A stretch of DNA of 64,000 nt. Source: Microcebus murinus. Lineage: Eukaryota > Chordata > Mammalia > Primates > Cheirogaleidae. The DNA lies in assembly GCF_040939455.1 (NCBI RefSeq), contig NC_134104.1, positions 142,450,501 to 142,514,500 on the forward strand, given 5' to 3'. The position numbers were made by a program, and so were the translations under genes. Each line of letters starts with the position of its first letter. Position 1 is the first letter of the stretch. Shown in pieces: positions 36,645-48,364 of the stretch. The notes beneath the pieces are model-generated. The model was not told the DNA's origin, ran no database searches, and saw only the letters and a list, made by a program, of their open reading frames with translations.

Positions 36645-38099
36645 AACACTGATTAGATAATATCAATTTATAATAATCAATTATAATATAGTTATAAGTA
36701 ATAAATACTAATCAATTAATATATTAATATTATTATATGTATTCATTTAAGTAGTAATAAGGATGACTCATTGTAGCTACTAAAACAAACAGTATAGAAT
36801 CTCTGCAAACTATAAACAAGTAAAGTTAGTGTGTGTGTGTTTGTGTGTGTGTATGTTTACGTGTGTTTGTACATGTGTTTTTACTCACCAGAATCCAACA
36901 CTGGGCAGCAGGGGAAGGTAAGGGATTCTGCTTTACAGAGAAATTCTGGGACAAGCCTCCTATGCCATAGTTCCATTATATTCAATAGATGGCTTCAATA
37001 TCACCCTCGTATGATTTAGCTAGCAGACGGGAGAGAAAGAGAATAAAGGTACACACAATCTTAACTATGTGCTCCTGCTATATCATATTGTTAAGAACTA
37101 GTTACCATGGTACTTTATGTAATAGTACAGTCTGGGAAACAGAAAGCACAATAGTTATTTTAACAGAAAAACTGATACAAGAATTGGTTAAATGGACACT
37201 GAAAGACTGAACAGACAGGAAGAAAAAACATGGTGGTGGACCAGAAAGAGAAACATGTAGCAGATAGCTCTGATTTGTACTATTATCTCTGAAAAGACAG
37301 ATTTTGGAGAACTGAAAGAGCTAAAACGGGATCCAAATGCTACTTGAGCCTATTACTGTTGCCAGGTTGAAGCTATTTGCTATTTGTTGCTAATAAGAAC
37401 CATACGCCAACCAAGAAGGAGCTCATCTCTTCTTCCTCCACCTAGTGCCCATACTTCACACAGTAACAGGAAGACAGTTTACAGGGAGAAATCTGTGTGG
37501 ATTCCCAGCTCTAGTAGCACAGAAATGACTCTAAAAGATGGGTGGATTTTGAGTTGAGTGACAATAGCTTAATAAGTGGTACAGTATTTTCTGATCTATT
37601 ACTTGTACAGGTGTCCCCACATCTTGCCCTAGTTCTGATAACTGAGAACTAATTATAGCAATTAACATTATTACATGAAGCATGGAAATTTACAAATCAA
37701 TGATCTCGCCAATGAAGTTCCTTGGCTGTAAATCCCTACTTGGTAACATGATTAGGACTGCAGTTACATTAGAAAGAGGCCCTTACCTTGATTTTGCCAG
37801 CCTATATGTTACCCACTTCTAGCTGCAACTACCAGGAATGGATTTTATGTTGTGGAAACTGATTCTGTTGACTGATTTCCCCAGTGATGACTGTTGGCTT
37901 GAAAAACAAATACATGTGATTAATCATCATCATCTCATTCAAGGTAGCATCTTCTGCTGCTTGACTTGAATTCAGTTCATCTCGGAAGCTGGTTTTATCC
38001 AAATGTAATCATCCAGCTCCAATTTCTAGTTCATTCCTAAACAATGTAGTTGCTAAAGAAGTTCCATATCCAAGATAATTATATTTCCCAACTATTGAC
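36645..38099. other. Unassigned AT-rich sequence with a TG-rich tract
   Basis: A (TG)n-rich stretch lies at 36,828-36,885. Nothing else is recognised. Short frames near 36,831-37,210 come partly from the repeat. Confidence 0.5.
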
Positions 38100-38400
38100 A
38101 AAGGATATAATTTCTGCTTAACAGCTGTCCCATTTACTTAATGCTATTAAACAAACTACTTCCAAAAAACAACACTTTTATTAATTCACATGATTTATGG
38201 CTCAGGAATTTGGGCAGGGCTCATATGAACAATTCTGCTCTATGTGGGTTACCGGGGTCAGTCACTCAATGCAGTTTAACTTGCAGTTGGGTTTGTCAGG
38301 AGGGTACAAGATGGCTTCAGCCACATGGCTGTTAACATCAAGGCTGATCTCAGCCCCCTCCTTATCAATGGATTTTTAAGGACTTTTTAATAGTGTCTTT
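38100..38400 (-). repeat. Possible MaLR/MLT1-type LTR fragment
   Basis: 'tggctcaggaatttgggcag' with 'ggtcagtcactcaatgcag' and 'caagatggcttcagccacatgg' follows an old LTR text I associate with MLT1-like elements. Family and edges are uncertain. Confidence 0.4.
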
Positions 38401-39004
38401 GCAGCAGGTCAACAGGACATTTATACATTGGTTCATTTCTTCCCCCCCCCCCCCAAAAAAGGACAGAAACTGTCAGTGCCTTTACATGCTAGACTCTGAA
38501 TTGGCATAGAGTCACTTCTGCAATAATTAATGGAAAGGAAATATTCTGTATGTTGCCTACACCTTCCATGAGAGATAATTTTGTAGAAGAGGCTTCTTGC
38601 CTCATACCTAAGCATGCAGACAGAATTAATCAGATTCACAAGTGCTGATGAAAGGGCTGATGAGACTTTCCTGAGAAAGTCAGAATTATCAGAAGAAAAA
38701 AATAAAAGAAACTAGGCTAAAAGCATGAATTTCTGCTTTTCTGATACTTTCATTTTAAACCTCAAGAAAAATAAGAAATATTGGCCATGTGCTCAGAGAA
38801 TTTCTCAAACAGTGCTAAAATTATATCTTAATTTCAAGATTGAGAACTTGAGCACAGCCATACGTGAAACTCCACATGGGTACAATGCAGGGAAGAGGCT
38901 CTGCAGTCCAGCCATATGTTTAAATTTTGTGCCTTTCCCTCAACCATGCAGAGAAACTGGGACTTTCAAACAATCATATACTCAGCATCTAGTTTGAGCT
39001 GTAA
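38401..39004. other. Unassigned sequence with a poly(C)/poly(A) run
   Basis: A C run followed by A (about 38,442-38,460). Otherwise nothing recognised. Confidence 0.5.
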
Positions 39005-39420
39005 AATTTTTTTTAAAAAAATTTATTTTTAATTATTATGGGTACATAATAGTTGTATATCTTTATAGGGCACACGTGAGGTTTTGATACAGGCATACAA
39101 TGTGAATTAATAAAATCAGAGTCATGGAGGTATCTATCACCTCAAGCATTTAACATTTCTTCGTGTTAGAAACATTCAAATTCCACTCTTTTAGTTATTT
39201 TAAAGTATACCCTAACTTATTGTCACTTATAGTCACTTTGTGGTGCTAACAAATATCGTTCACTTTATCTAACTGTATTTAAAACAAATCTAGCATGTTC
39301 TCATCCATATGTGGGAGCTAAATATTAAGAACAATTGATCTCATGGAGACAGAGAGTAGAATGATGGTTGCTAGAGTCTGGGAAGGGTATGGAGGAGTTA
39401 GGGACAAAGTGGGCTGCAAA
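39005..39420 (-). mobile_element. 5'-inverted (twin-primed) L1 3' UTR fragment
   Basis: 39,005-39,265 is antisense L1 3' terminal text ('attattatgggtacataata', 'tatctatcacctcaagcatt'). 39,290-39,415 is sense L1 text from slightly further upstream in the 3' UTR ('gcatgttctcatccatatgt', 'gatctcatggagacagagag'). The two segments are adjacent in an intact L1 but lie here in opposite orientations, the pattern left by twin priming. Confidence 0.7.
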
Positions 39421-41566
39421 ATCTTGTCTTGTACTTTGTATCAGAAGTGTATTCACCACCCACTCTTTCACTTGCAACATTTTTAATAAACCTTCCCAGT
39501 GTATCCCCTTCCTTCTTTTAAGAAGCTTATTATTATCATTATTATTACTTTGCTTTACTAAGAGGTGGGAAAGAAGTCTTCATTATGTAAAATGTGATAT
39601 ATAAATCTATGTGGAGTGCTTCTAAAAGTAGAATGTCTGCCAAATTCTCTAGCAGCTTTACCAGTGTATAATTAAGTACTCATTTAAACCATAGTTTATG
39701 TTTGTGTGAAGGGACGGTGTGGAACTCAGAAATAGAAGTTGTTGTGCCTTTTTCTGTATTTTTAAGTTATATGTTAGATTCTGTTTTTGACAGCCATGAC
39801 TCTTAAAGTAACAAAACTGGATTTTCACTACTAGTAATGTAGTGGCCTGGAGGACCAGAGAAACTCTCTTGAGACAGGGTAAAATCCTAAATAGAATGTA
39901 AGATCCAGTGTGAAATAAGACAGTCTCCATAGGCTAGACATGCAGAGAAAGAGCAAATTTAAAACAGTACTGAGGACTGATGATGGTGTACTTCCTGGAG
40001 CATCTAATTTTCTCTGATGGCCTAGAGTTGATTTTTTAAGTCCATGCTTTTGAGGTAGAATAGAGTTAAAGTCCGGGACCAATGCAATGCAGGCAGGTTT
40101 GATACAAGACCCCAATATTAGGTCTGCATTTATGAAAGCCAACATTATCAGGGAACTGAAAGAAAAATAACACAGAGGAAAATGAACAAAACAGCTGGGT
40201 ATCTTATCCGTGGCTTTGGGTGGAGGGTAAAGGAAAGAAATGTAGAAATAAAATTTTGTGTTTATGCTTGTATTAATATGTGCATGTGTATATGCATGCA
40301 CACACAAACATATACACAACTACTTTGAGAGTTGCTAAACAAAAGCCTGATCTTATATAGGTTAAAGACAAATTTAAATACCTGTGTGATTAAAACCTTC
40401 TCAAAGACAACAAATTTAGTTTAAGAGCAGAAGAGAATAAAAATACTCTCTGGAGAAGCATAATTTAACCCCAAGATTTAAAGACCTTTCACAGATAGGG
40501 TTTAAATAAGGGTGATTTCCTGCTAGCAACAATACAACAAAGGAGTACATTTAAAATGTCCAATATACAATAAAATAAACCACTCTGAAAAGAGATTATG
40601 GTAAAATGAAAAGTGAGATCAATAATAACATAAAGACAGCAGATCCTGAATTTATCAGAGAGAGTATTTCATTTAAACATATTATTAATAGTATGACTAA
40701 AGATTACATGATATGGATGAAGAAGGAAAAAGTAACTATCAAATTAAGAGACATATATGTAAAAGACCAGAATAAAGCTTCTAAAAATTATATGCTAATA
40801 CATACACATAATTTTAATTTTAATTATATATGCATAATATACATATGTATGTAATCTGTATATAACTGGAAAATCAATGAACAATTTAAATAGGATATTA
40901 GATATAGTAAAAGAGAATAACAAAGTGATGACATACCTAATAATGCAGCAAACTGCTAACAAATTAAAAAAGTATTAAAAATATAAAGTTACACTGATGA
41001 GTAAAAATGTCTAAAAAGGGAATAGATAAATGCAGGACTTAAGGAGAAACTTCAAATGAGAAGAGGTAATGTTTGGAAAAGACAATTACTGAGGATTTTC
41101 CAAATTTATGAAAGAAATAATGAGATTAAGAATAATTAAAGAATCCTCTAAACTCAAAATTTGAAGATAAAATGAACTAAAATAAAATATTAAAGTAAAC
41201 TTATATCAATATATTATAATTTAAGTGTAGAACAACAAAGTAATAGAAAATATAAGTAAACAGAGAGTAAAATAGATTAAAAGAAAGCAGTAAATAAACT
41301 GATTTGAGTTTATTTCTCTAAAGCACCAAAATAAGACAGCGATCTAACATTATTATCAAAATAACCTAAAAATAATTGCAATACTGAAAACATGTCTACC
41401 CTCAGATTGGGGATTAAATCATGACATTTTAAAATACTAAACATGTTTGCTGTTTAAAGACTGTCATTGATAGACTATCTAAAAGTATACACCAGAGATA
41501 AAAGAAGCATTACAAAGAAAAAGAAATAGAAAATATGTGGATAAATATAAGCAAATGTTTATTAAA
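39421..41566. other. AT-rich sequence, possibly old L1 in part
   Basis: 40,900-41,420 resembles a decayed L1M region around the ORF1/ORF2 border (adenine-rich, 'gaggattttccaaatttatg', 'atctaacattattatcaaaa'), but the match is weak. The open frame at 39,831-40,319 on the minus strand (162 codons) has no recognisable domain. Nothing else is identified. Confidence 0.35.
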
Positions 41567-41577
41567 CCACCAATTCC

Positions 41578-44500
41578 TTTTTTTTCCTTTTTTTTTATTT
41601 TGGCATATTATGGGGGTACAGATTTTAAGGTTTCAATAAATGCCCATTTCCCCCCCTACCCCCACAAGTCTGAGTCTCCATCATGACCATCCCCCAGATA
41701 GTGCACATCTCACTCATTATATATGTATATACCCGCCCTCCTCCCCCCTCCCCCGTGCCCAATACCCTATTACTGTAGTACCTATGTGACCACTTAGGTG
41801 CTACTCAGTTAATACCAGTTTGCTGGAGAATATATCTGGTGCTTGTTTTTCCATTCTTGGGAAACTTCACTTAATAATATGGGTTCCACCTCTAACCAAG
41901 AAAATATAAGATGTGCTATGTCACCATTGTTTCTTAGAGCTGAATAGTACTCCATGGTAACATATACCACATTTTATTAATCCATTCTTGGATTGATGGG
42001 CACTTGGGCTGTTTCCACAGCCTTGCAATTATGAATTGTGCTGGTATAAACATTTGAGTGCAGGTGTCTTTTTTGTAGAGTGTCATTGGATCTTTTGGGT
42101 AGATGCCCAGCAATGGGATTGCTGGATCAAATGGCAGATTCACTTGTATCACTTTAAGGTATCTCCATATTGCTTTCCACAGAGGTTGAACTAGTTTGCA
42201 GTCCCACCAGCAGTGTAGGAGTGTTCCTCTCTCTCTGCATCCATGCCAGCATTTATTGTTTGGAGACTTTTTGATAAAGGCCATTCTCACTGGAGTTAAG
42301 TGATATCTCATTGTGGCTTTGATTTGCATTTCTCTGATGATTAGAGATGTTGAGCATTTTTTCATATGTTTGTTGGCCATTCTTCCGTCTTCTTTAGAAA
42401 AATTTCTGTTCAAGTCCTTTGCCCACTTTTTAATGGGGTTATTTGATTTTTTCTTCCTGATTTTCGTGAGTTCTAAGTATATTCTAGTTATCAGTCCCTT
42501 ATCGGATGCATAGGAAGCAAAAATTTTCTCCCATTCTGTAGGTTGTCTGTTTACTTTCATGACTATTTCTTTGGCTGTGCAGAAGCTTTGTAGTTTGATC
42601 ATGTCCCATTTATTTATTTTTGTTGCTGCTGTGATTGCCTTTGGGGACTTCTTCATAAACTCTTTGCCTAGGCCGATGTCTAGGAGAGTGTTCCCAACTT
42701 TTTCCTCTAGAATTCTAATAGTTTCATACCTTAGGTTTAAGTCTGTTATCCAGCGTGAGTTGATTTTTGTGAGAGGTGAAAGGTGTGGGTCCTGTTTTAG
42801 CCTTCTACAGGTGGCTATCCAGTTTTCCCAGCACCATTTATTGAAAAGGGATTCTTTTCCCCAGCGTATGTTTTTGTCTGTTTTGTCAAAGATTAGATGG
42901 CTATATGAGGATGGTTTTATATCAGGATTCTCACATCTGTTCCACTGGTCCATATTCCTATTTTTGTGCCAATACCATATTGATTTAATTATTACAGCTT
43001 TGTAGTATAGTTTGATATCTGGCATATTAATGCCTCCCATTTTGTTTTTGTTGCCTAGAATTGCTTTTGATATTCGGGGTCTTCTTTGGTTCCATACGAA
43101 GCATAAAATTATTTTTTCTATATCTTTGAAGAATGCTGATGGAATTTTAATAGGTATTGCATTGAATCTGTAGATCAGTTTGGGTAGTATAGACATTTTG
43201 ATGATGTTGAGTCTGCCGATCCCCAAGCATGGTATGGATTTCCATCTGTTTACATCCTCTGCTATTTCCTTCCTCAGTGTTTCATAGTTCTCCCTGTAGA
43301 AGTCTTTTACGTCCTTGGTTTAGTATATTCCTAGGTACTTTAATTTCTTTGTTGCTATTGTGAAGGGAATTGAGTCTTTGATTTGGTTCTCAATTAGATT
43401 GTTGTTGGCGTATATGAATGCCTCTGATTTCTGTGTATTGATTTTGTATCCTGAGACTTTACTAAATTCATTGATCAGTTCCAGGAGTTTCTTGGTTGAA
43501 TCTTTGGGGTTATCTAGATATAATATCATATCATCAGCAAACAGTGAAAGTTTGATCTCTTCTGCCCCTATTTGGATACCTTTGATTCCATTTTCCTGTC
43601 TGATTGCTGTAGCCAAGACTTCCAGCACTATGTTGAACAGAAGTGGAGATAGTGGGCAGCCTTGTCTGGTTCCAGTTCTAAGTGGGAATGATTTCAATTT
43701 TTCCCCATTCAGTATGATGTTGGCTATGGGTCTGTCATATATGGCTTGTATCATTTTTAGGTATGTCCCTTCTATGCCTATTTTCTTAAGTGTTCGTATC
43801 ATGAAAGGGTGTTGAATTTTGTCAAAATCTTTTTCTGCATCTATTGAAAGAATCATGTGGTCTTTGTTTTTGCTTCTGTTAATGTGGTGAATTGCATTTA
43901 TAGATTTACGTATGTTGAACCATCCCTGCATCCCTGGGATGAAGCCCACTTGGTCGTGGTGGATTATTTTTTTGATAAGTGTCTGGATTCAGTTAGCTAA
44001 GATTTTGTTGAAAATTTTTGCATCTATATTCATTAGGGATATTGGTCTGTAGCTTTCTTTTTTTGTTGCATCTTTTCCTGGTTTTGGTATCAGAGTAATA
44101 TTTGCTTCATAAAAGGTGTCGGGGAGGTTTCCGTTCTTCTCCATGTTGTGGAATAGTTTCTGCAAGATAGGTACTAGTTCTTCTTTGTAAGTGTGGTAAA
44201 ATTCAGGTGTGAAGCCATCTGGACCAGGACTTTTCTTTCTAGGGAGATTTTTAATTGCTGGTTCTATTTCAGCTGTTGGGATTGGTCTGTTCAGGGAATC
44301 TATTTCTTCCTGGTTGAGCCTAGGGAGGCTGTGTGTTTCTAGAAATTTGTCCATTTCCTCCACATTTTCCAGTTTGTGTGCATAAAGATTTTTGTAGTAT
44401 TCATAAATTGTATCTTGTATCTCTTTGGGATCAGTTTGTGATATCTCCTTTTTTATTCCCGATGGAGCTTATTAGAGATTTCTCTTTTCTGCTTTTCGTT

Positions 44501-45180
44501 AGCTTAGCCAATGGTGTGTCAATTTTGTTTATTTTTTCAAAGAACCAACTTTTTGTTTTATTAATCTCCTGAATAGCTTCCCTGTTTTCAATTTCGTTTA
44601 GTTCTGATTTGATCTTGTTGATTTCACTTCTTCTGCTGGCTTTGGGGTTGGTCTGTTCTTCTTTTTTCAGCTCTTTGAGTTGTTTCATTAGAATGTCTAT
44701 TTGTGATCTTTTTGTCTTTTGGTTATAGGCATTTATGGAGATAAACTTTCCTCTCAGAACTGCTTTAGCTGTGTCCCAGAGGAGTTGATAACTTGTCTCT
44801 CCATTGTCATTTTCTTCATAGAATTTTTTATTTCCATCTTGATTTCTTCATTTATGAAGTAATCATTTAGTAGGAGGTTGTTTAATTTCCACGTTTTTGT
44901 GTAGAAATGTGAGTTTCTGTTAGGGTTGATTTCTAGTTTTATTCCACTGTGATCTGAGAAGGTACATGGTATGATTTCTATTTTTTTAAATTTCTTGAGA
45001 TTTACTTTGTGTCCTAGGATATGGTCAATCTTAGAAAATGTCCCGTGAGCTGATGAGAAGAACGTATATTCAGTGGATTTGGGGTAGAATGTCCTATAGA
45101 TGTCAGTCAGACCCAATTGTTCCAGGGTTTTGTTTAAGTTCATTATTTCTTTATTAATTTTCTGTTTGGAGGATCTGTCC
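41578..45180 (-). pseudogene. L1 3' UTR and ORF2 (partial) in the chimera
   Basis: The tail (T-rich on the plus strand, about 41,578-41,596) leads into an L1 3' UTR of the type shared by the other young copies here, then ORF2 on the minus strand. Visible parts: the end of the endonuclease domain near 44,754-45,180, with 'CTFSDHSGIKLE' carrying the conserved S-D-H; the reverse transcriptase at 43,320-44,363 with '[12 protein letters not shown]' (catalytic F-A-D-D); and the C-terminal region with a cysteine-rich stretch ('[15 protein letters not shown]') near 42,200. ORF1, the 5' UTR and the start of ORF2 are absent. At least five frame breaks separate the open pieces, one of them close to the ORF2 end near 41,950, so no full protein is encoded. 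Confidence 0.9.
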
Positions 45181-45553
45181 ACGCAGGAACATCTTGGAGA
45201 TGTAGTGGTCCTTGTTGACCGGCTTGGACTTCTTCTTCCCCTTGCCCCTCAGGACCACAATGACTCTTGGGGACCTCAGTCCACATCTCCTTCACGTTCT
45301 CCAGCACCATGTTGCAGTGCCTATCAAAGGCCTTCACACGGCCCAGGAGTTTCTTGTTATTGCAGCAATTGATAAGCACTTGAGTGTTGTTCTTGACCGA
45401 CTGTGTGAGCACAGATAGTGGACCAGTGTTAAATTCATCCTCCTCCCTCTTTTGTAGCTCCTCTGGGGTCATTTCACTCTTGGGCTTGTTGAGGAGGCTC
45501 ATGGTGGTGGCTGTGTTCTCAGGTCACTCCTTTCTCCGCGTTGCTTTTCTGCT
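45177..45553 (-). pseudogene. SNRPD2: SNRPD2 (Sm protein D2) retropseudogene, 5' part of the chimera
   Basis: SmD2 is a core protein of the spliceosomal snRNP Sm ring. The open frame from ATG at 45,502 gives '[20 protein letters not shown]', then the Sm1 region ('[16 protein letters not shown]', '[19 protein letters not shown]') and 'EMWTEVPKS' without interruption. This is about 79 of the usual 118 residues with, against the human protein as I remember it, about two changes. No introns are present, so it came from spliced mRNA. After 'VPKS' a 16-base net insertion shifts the frame. In the shifted frame '[17 protein letters not shown]' and '[13 protein letters not shown]' follow, and then L1 begins. 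The last coding segment and 3' UTR are missing. 45,503-45,553 is the presumed 5' UTR. It is unlikely to make a working protein: the Sm2 motif is incomplete and the frame runs into L1. The poly(A) used for integration belonged to L1, not SNRPD2. Confidence 0.92.
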
Positions 45554-45568
45554 CCACCAATTCCTTTT

Positions 45569-45929
45569 GATGTAAAAAAATAAGACAAATGTTAAATGCA
45601 CACAATTTAATATATATAAGTAAAGAAGGTGTTCAATTAGTATTAACATGTTCTAAAATCTTCTTCAGAACTTTAGACTTACCCATGTATCTCTTAAATC
45701 TTGATCTGTCTTTACATTCTTTTTTTCCTGTCTCAGTTTTTGTTTGCACATTTCTGCAGCTTTGAGGTACAGCAATTTATGTGCCAATTACATTTAATCA
45801 TGTTGCACAAATCTGGCACATGACTCATTTTTTTTTTTGCATTTATTTGATGAGTTATTGAGAAATGTGTGATAAAGTTGCCCACTATGTCTTCACTCAC
45901 TGTGGTGGTGAAGGAGAAATGACAGAGTT
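45569..45929. other. Unassigned AT-rich sequence
   Basis: Continuation of the pre-insertion target region. Nothing recognised. Confidence 0.5.
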
Positions 45930-46085
45930 ACAATGAAACTTTTGGGGGTGATAGATGCATTCATCATTGTGATTGTAGTAATGGTCTCCTGGGTAAATAC
46001 ATACATTAAATTCTATTAAATGGTATACTTTAAATAGGTTAAATGTGTTATATGTAAACTATATCTCTATAAAAGTGTTAAAGTA
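45930..46085 (+). mobile_element. Old L1 (L1M-type) 3' UTR fragment
   Basis: 'aaacttttgggggtgataga', 'gtgattgtagtaatggtctc' and 'aactatatctctataaaagt' match the 3' terminal text of old mammalian L1 elements in sense orientation. Confidence 0.75.
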
Positions 46086-46248
46086 AGCATTTATATTTTA
46101 CTACCTAACATAGTAAAGGAGAAAATGCACATCAATAGATTCAGAAAATAATTTGATAGATTTCAATGTTTATTTTTGAACAAGATACTATTGTACTAGA
46201 ACTTTATAGAAAATTTCGTAATCGATTTTAGAAAATATGATGTATACA

Positions 46249-46287
46249 CTCTCTCTCTCATACACACACACACACACACACACACAA
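46249..46287. repeat. (CT)n and (AC)n microsatellite
   Basis: A short CT run followed by about 12 AC units. Confidence 0.9.
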
Positions 46288-46299
46288 CTAGTGATAACA

Positions 46300-46500
46300 T
46301 ACAGCCATCCCTCAGTGTATGTGGAAAATTATTTCCAGAAACCCATGCATACTCAAGTCTCTTAGTTGACCTTTAAAAACCTGTGTGTATTTGAAAAGTC
46401 AGCTCTCCATACACTTTGGTTTCACACACCTTGATTCACTTTTGGTTAAAAGATTTGCATATGAATAGAACCATGCAGTTCAAACCAGTGTTGTTCACCA
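46300..46500 (+). mobile_element. DNA transposon fragment (Tigger/MER2-like)
   Basis: 'ccatccctcagtgtatgtgg' with 'atgcatactcaagtctctta', then 'tctccatacactttggtttc', resembles the two mirrored ends of a Tigger-derived non-autonomous element ('ccctcggtatccgtggg ... ctccgtatccgcgggttc') brought together by internal deletion. Family from memory. Confidence 0.5.
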
Positions 46501-47621
46501 GTCAACTTTATTAAAATCCTTTCCCAGTGGAATGAGAATGAGTTAAAGTTACCTGCTATTGTTACATATATTAAACACAGTTATATTAAATCCAGATACA
46601 GTTAAAGCAATACATAAAGCAGTGGCTTAATAAATATTGATGGATAAATACAGAAATGTCTAGGAAGAATCAGACAAATGTGTCTATAAGAATACTTCCA
46701 ATCTCTAGCAAAGTTTATGCAGTTCTTGAGAGGACTATGCCTTAAGGCATCACCTGTGTATAAAGAATAAGTTTTTCTTCTATGCATCCAGACTGCCACT
46801 TGTTCTGCACTATCCTTGGGAGAATTTAGAAAGTTGTCGGTCCAGTCATTTTCTGTGTTCTGAGGCTTAAATGAAAAATTCTGGTTGAGTAAGGCTAATA
46901 GAGGCTATGATTCTAGATTCTACTGACAAATTTGAGCAGATTTCTAAGTACTGTATATCTAATAGAAATTGTTATGTTTAGTGATTCATCTTGAAAGGTT
47001 GACCTTTTTGAGGAATGTTTTTGATGACAGGCAGAAACATAGTGTGATGATACATAAAAGTGAATGATATAGCCACCAACTACTTCATTCAATGACATAA
47101 ATTACTAACTAAGTGACAGTCCTCAAGAATATTTATGTTTCCTTTGAGGAGTAACTAGCTCTTATTCTGAATCTCTTTCACCTGCTCAAAAGCCTTGGCA
47201 TTACTGCACTGCTCTCAGTAAGTTTTGTCAGCAAGAGAGAAACTTTGTAAGTTACTGCTCAAATGCAGCAATCATTACTTATTTTTCAATTTAATTTTAG
47301 TATAAATTAACTTATCTCTGCGCAAGTAGCATTAAAGCTAATAACCCTAAAAAGGATTAAGATTAGAAAGTAATGCTGTCAGTGACAAAGCTCATTAACG
47401 GCCTTTATCACTACAAACTGATGAACTACATCTAGGATAATTGGCCTAATTATAATACATTTGTTTCTTTACCCAGGTATTCTTTGTTTCACTCTCTACT
47501 GATTACTTATGGGTCTCAGCTTGGCCAATTAAATTTCTCTTCACACTATCTCCATTCCTAAAATTGATAGTATATAGCTCAGATGTGCCTTGCTGTCAGT
47601 GTGCCTGTGCTCTGGATAGTT
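46501..47621. other. Unassigned intergenic sequence
   Basis: No gene or repeat recognised. Confidence 0.5.
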
Positions 47622-47636
47622 AAGAGCTACATTAAG

Positions 47637-47672
<36 letters not shown>

Positions 47673-47683
47673 TACATTAAGAA
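47622..47683 (+). mobile_element. Poly(A)-only insertion with 17-bp direct repeats
   Basis: AAGAGCTACATTAAGAA occurs at 47,622-47,638 and 47,667-47,683 with only about 28 A between. This is what a retrotransposition truncated within its tail leaves: a target-site duplication and poly(A) with no body. The source element cannot be known. Confidence 0.8.
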
Positions 47684-48364
47684 GACAAGAAATAGAGAAA
47701 CAAAAGGAGATGGCTTTATCCTAAGGTGCAGGACATAAAATAAGATATAGAGTGAATCATAACTCCTTTGGAGTTCTTATCTGTTTCCTTTAAGTGAAGT
47801 TGTTACATTTATTTAAAATCTAACTGCACCATAGACCCCTGATATATTCTACCTGATTCATTCTCATAAAGCACTTTAAGTTATTTTATTTTCATGATAA
47901 GTAACGGGACACTTAACTACAAGTGGCTTAACAAAAGAAGTTAAATTATTTTATGTAAGAAATAGTCTGGAATTAGAGACTTCCACCTTTGGAAAAGCAA
48001 CTAATGAATTACTCTAAGGATCCCATTGCAGGACTTCTTTTCTACCATCCTCAGGATATCGGTTTTTATTTCTTATGCCTATAGGCCTTCAGTGTCCTAA
48101 GATGATTTCCATAGCTCCAGGCATCCAGAGTACATTCCAAGGCTGGAAACAGGACGGAAACTTGAACAGTGAATGCAAATCATCACGTGATTCTCTATTC
48201 TATTATCACGAAAGAAAAATTGTCCCAGAAGACCTCTTACATCTCATTTGCCAAAAACAAATAACACGTTCATGCATAGATGAGAGGGAGATTGGTAGAA
48301 TTCCTGGATTTTCCATTATCTGTAATAAGAAAGATGTAAAATAAAGTGGTTTGGTAATGACTTT
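47684..48364. other. Unassigned intergenic sequence
   Basis: One open frame (48,075-48,344, plus) with no recognisable motif. Nothing else found. Confidence 0.5.

Larger units (their letters stand above)
41567..45568 (-). mobile_element. Chimeric retrotransposed unit: SNRPD2 5' part fused to L1 3' part
   Basis: A single insertion bounded by a perfect 15-bp target-site duplication, CCACCAATTCCTTTT, at 41,567-41,581 and 45,554-45,568. On the minus strand the order is 5' duplication, SNRPD2 5' UTR and coding start, switch point at 45,177-45,180, L1 ORF2 from the endonuclease domain onward, L1 3' UTR, A-rich tail. No duplication flanks either half alone. This is the structure left when L1 reverse transcriptase, copying L1 RNA from its 3' end, jumps to a cellular mRNA and continues to that mRNA's 5' end. 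Such L1 chimeras are known with small nuclear RNAs and some mRNAs. Confidence 0.9.

Noticed and set aside
39831..40319. 162-codon minus-strand open frame
   Set aside because: No recognisable domain; it starts in a CA/TG-rich stretch and lacks any supporting splice or promoter signal.
42313..43815. Plus-strand open frames of up to 151 codons
   Set aside because: They are antisense shadows of L1 ORF2; the protein evidence (S-D-H, F-A-D-D and cysteine-rich motifs) is on the minus strand. The same applies at 57,257-57,736.
45177..45553. Independent SNRPD2 pseudogene inserted into a pre-existing L1
   Set aside because: There is no poly(A) and no duplication at the SNRPD2/L1 border, L1 sequence does not resume beyond SNRPD2, and the only target-site duplication encloses the whole unit.
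45100..45575. Plus-strand open frames over the SNRPD2 block
   Set aside because: They are antisense to the recognisable Sm protein frame and match nothing.
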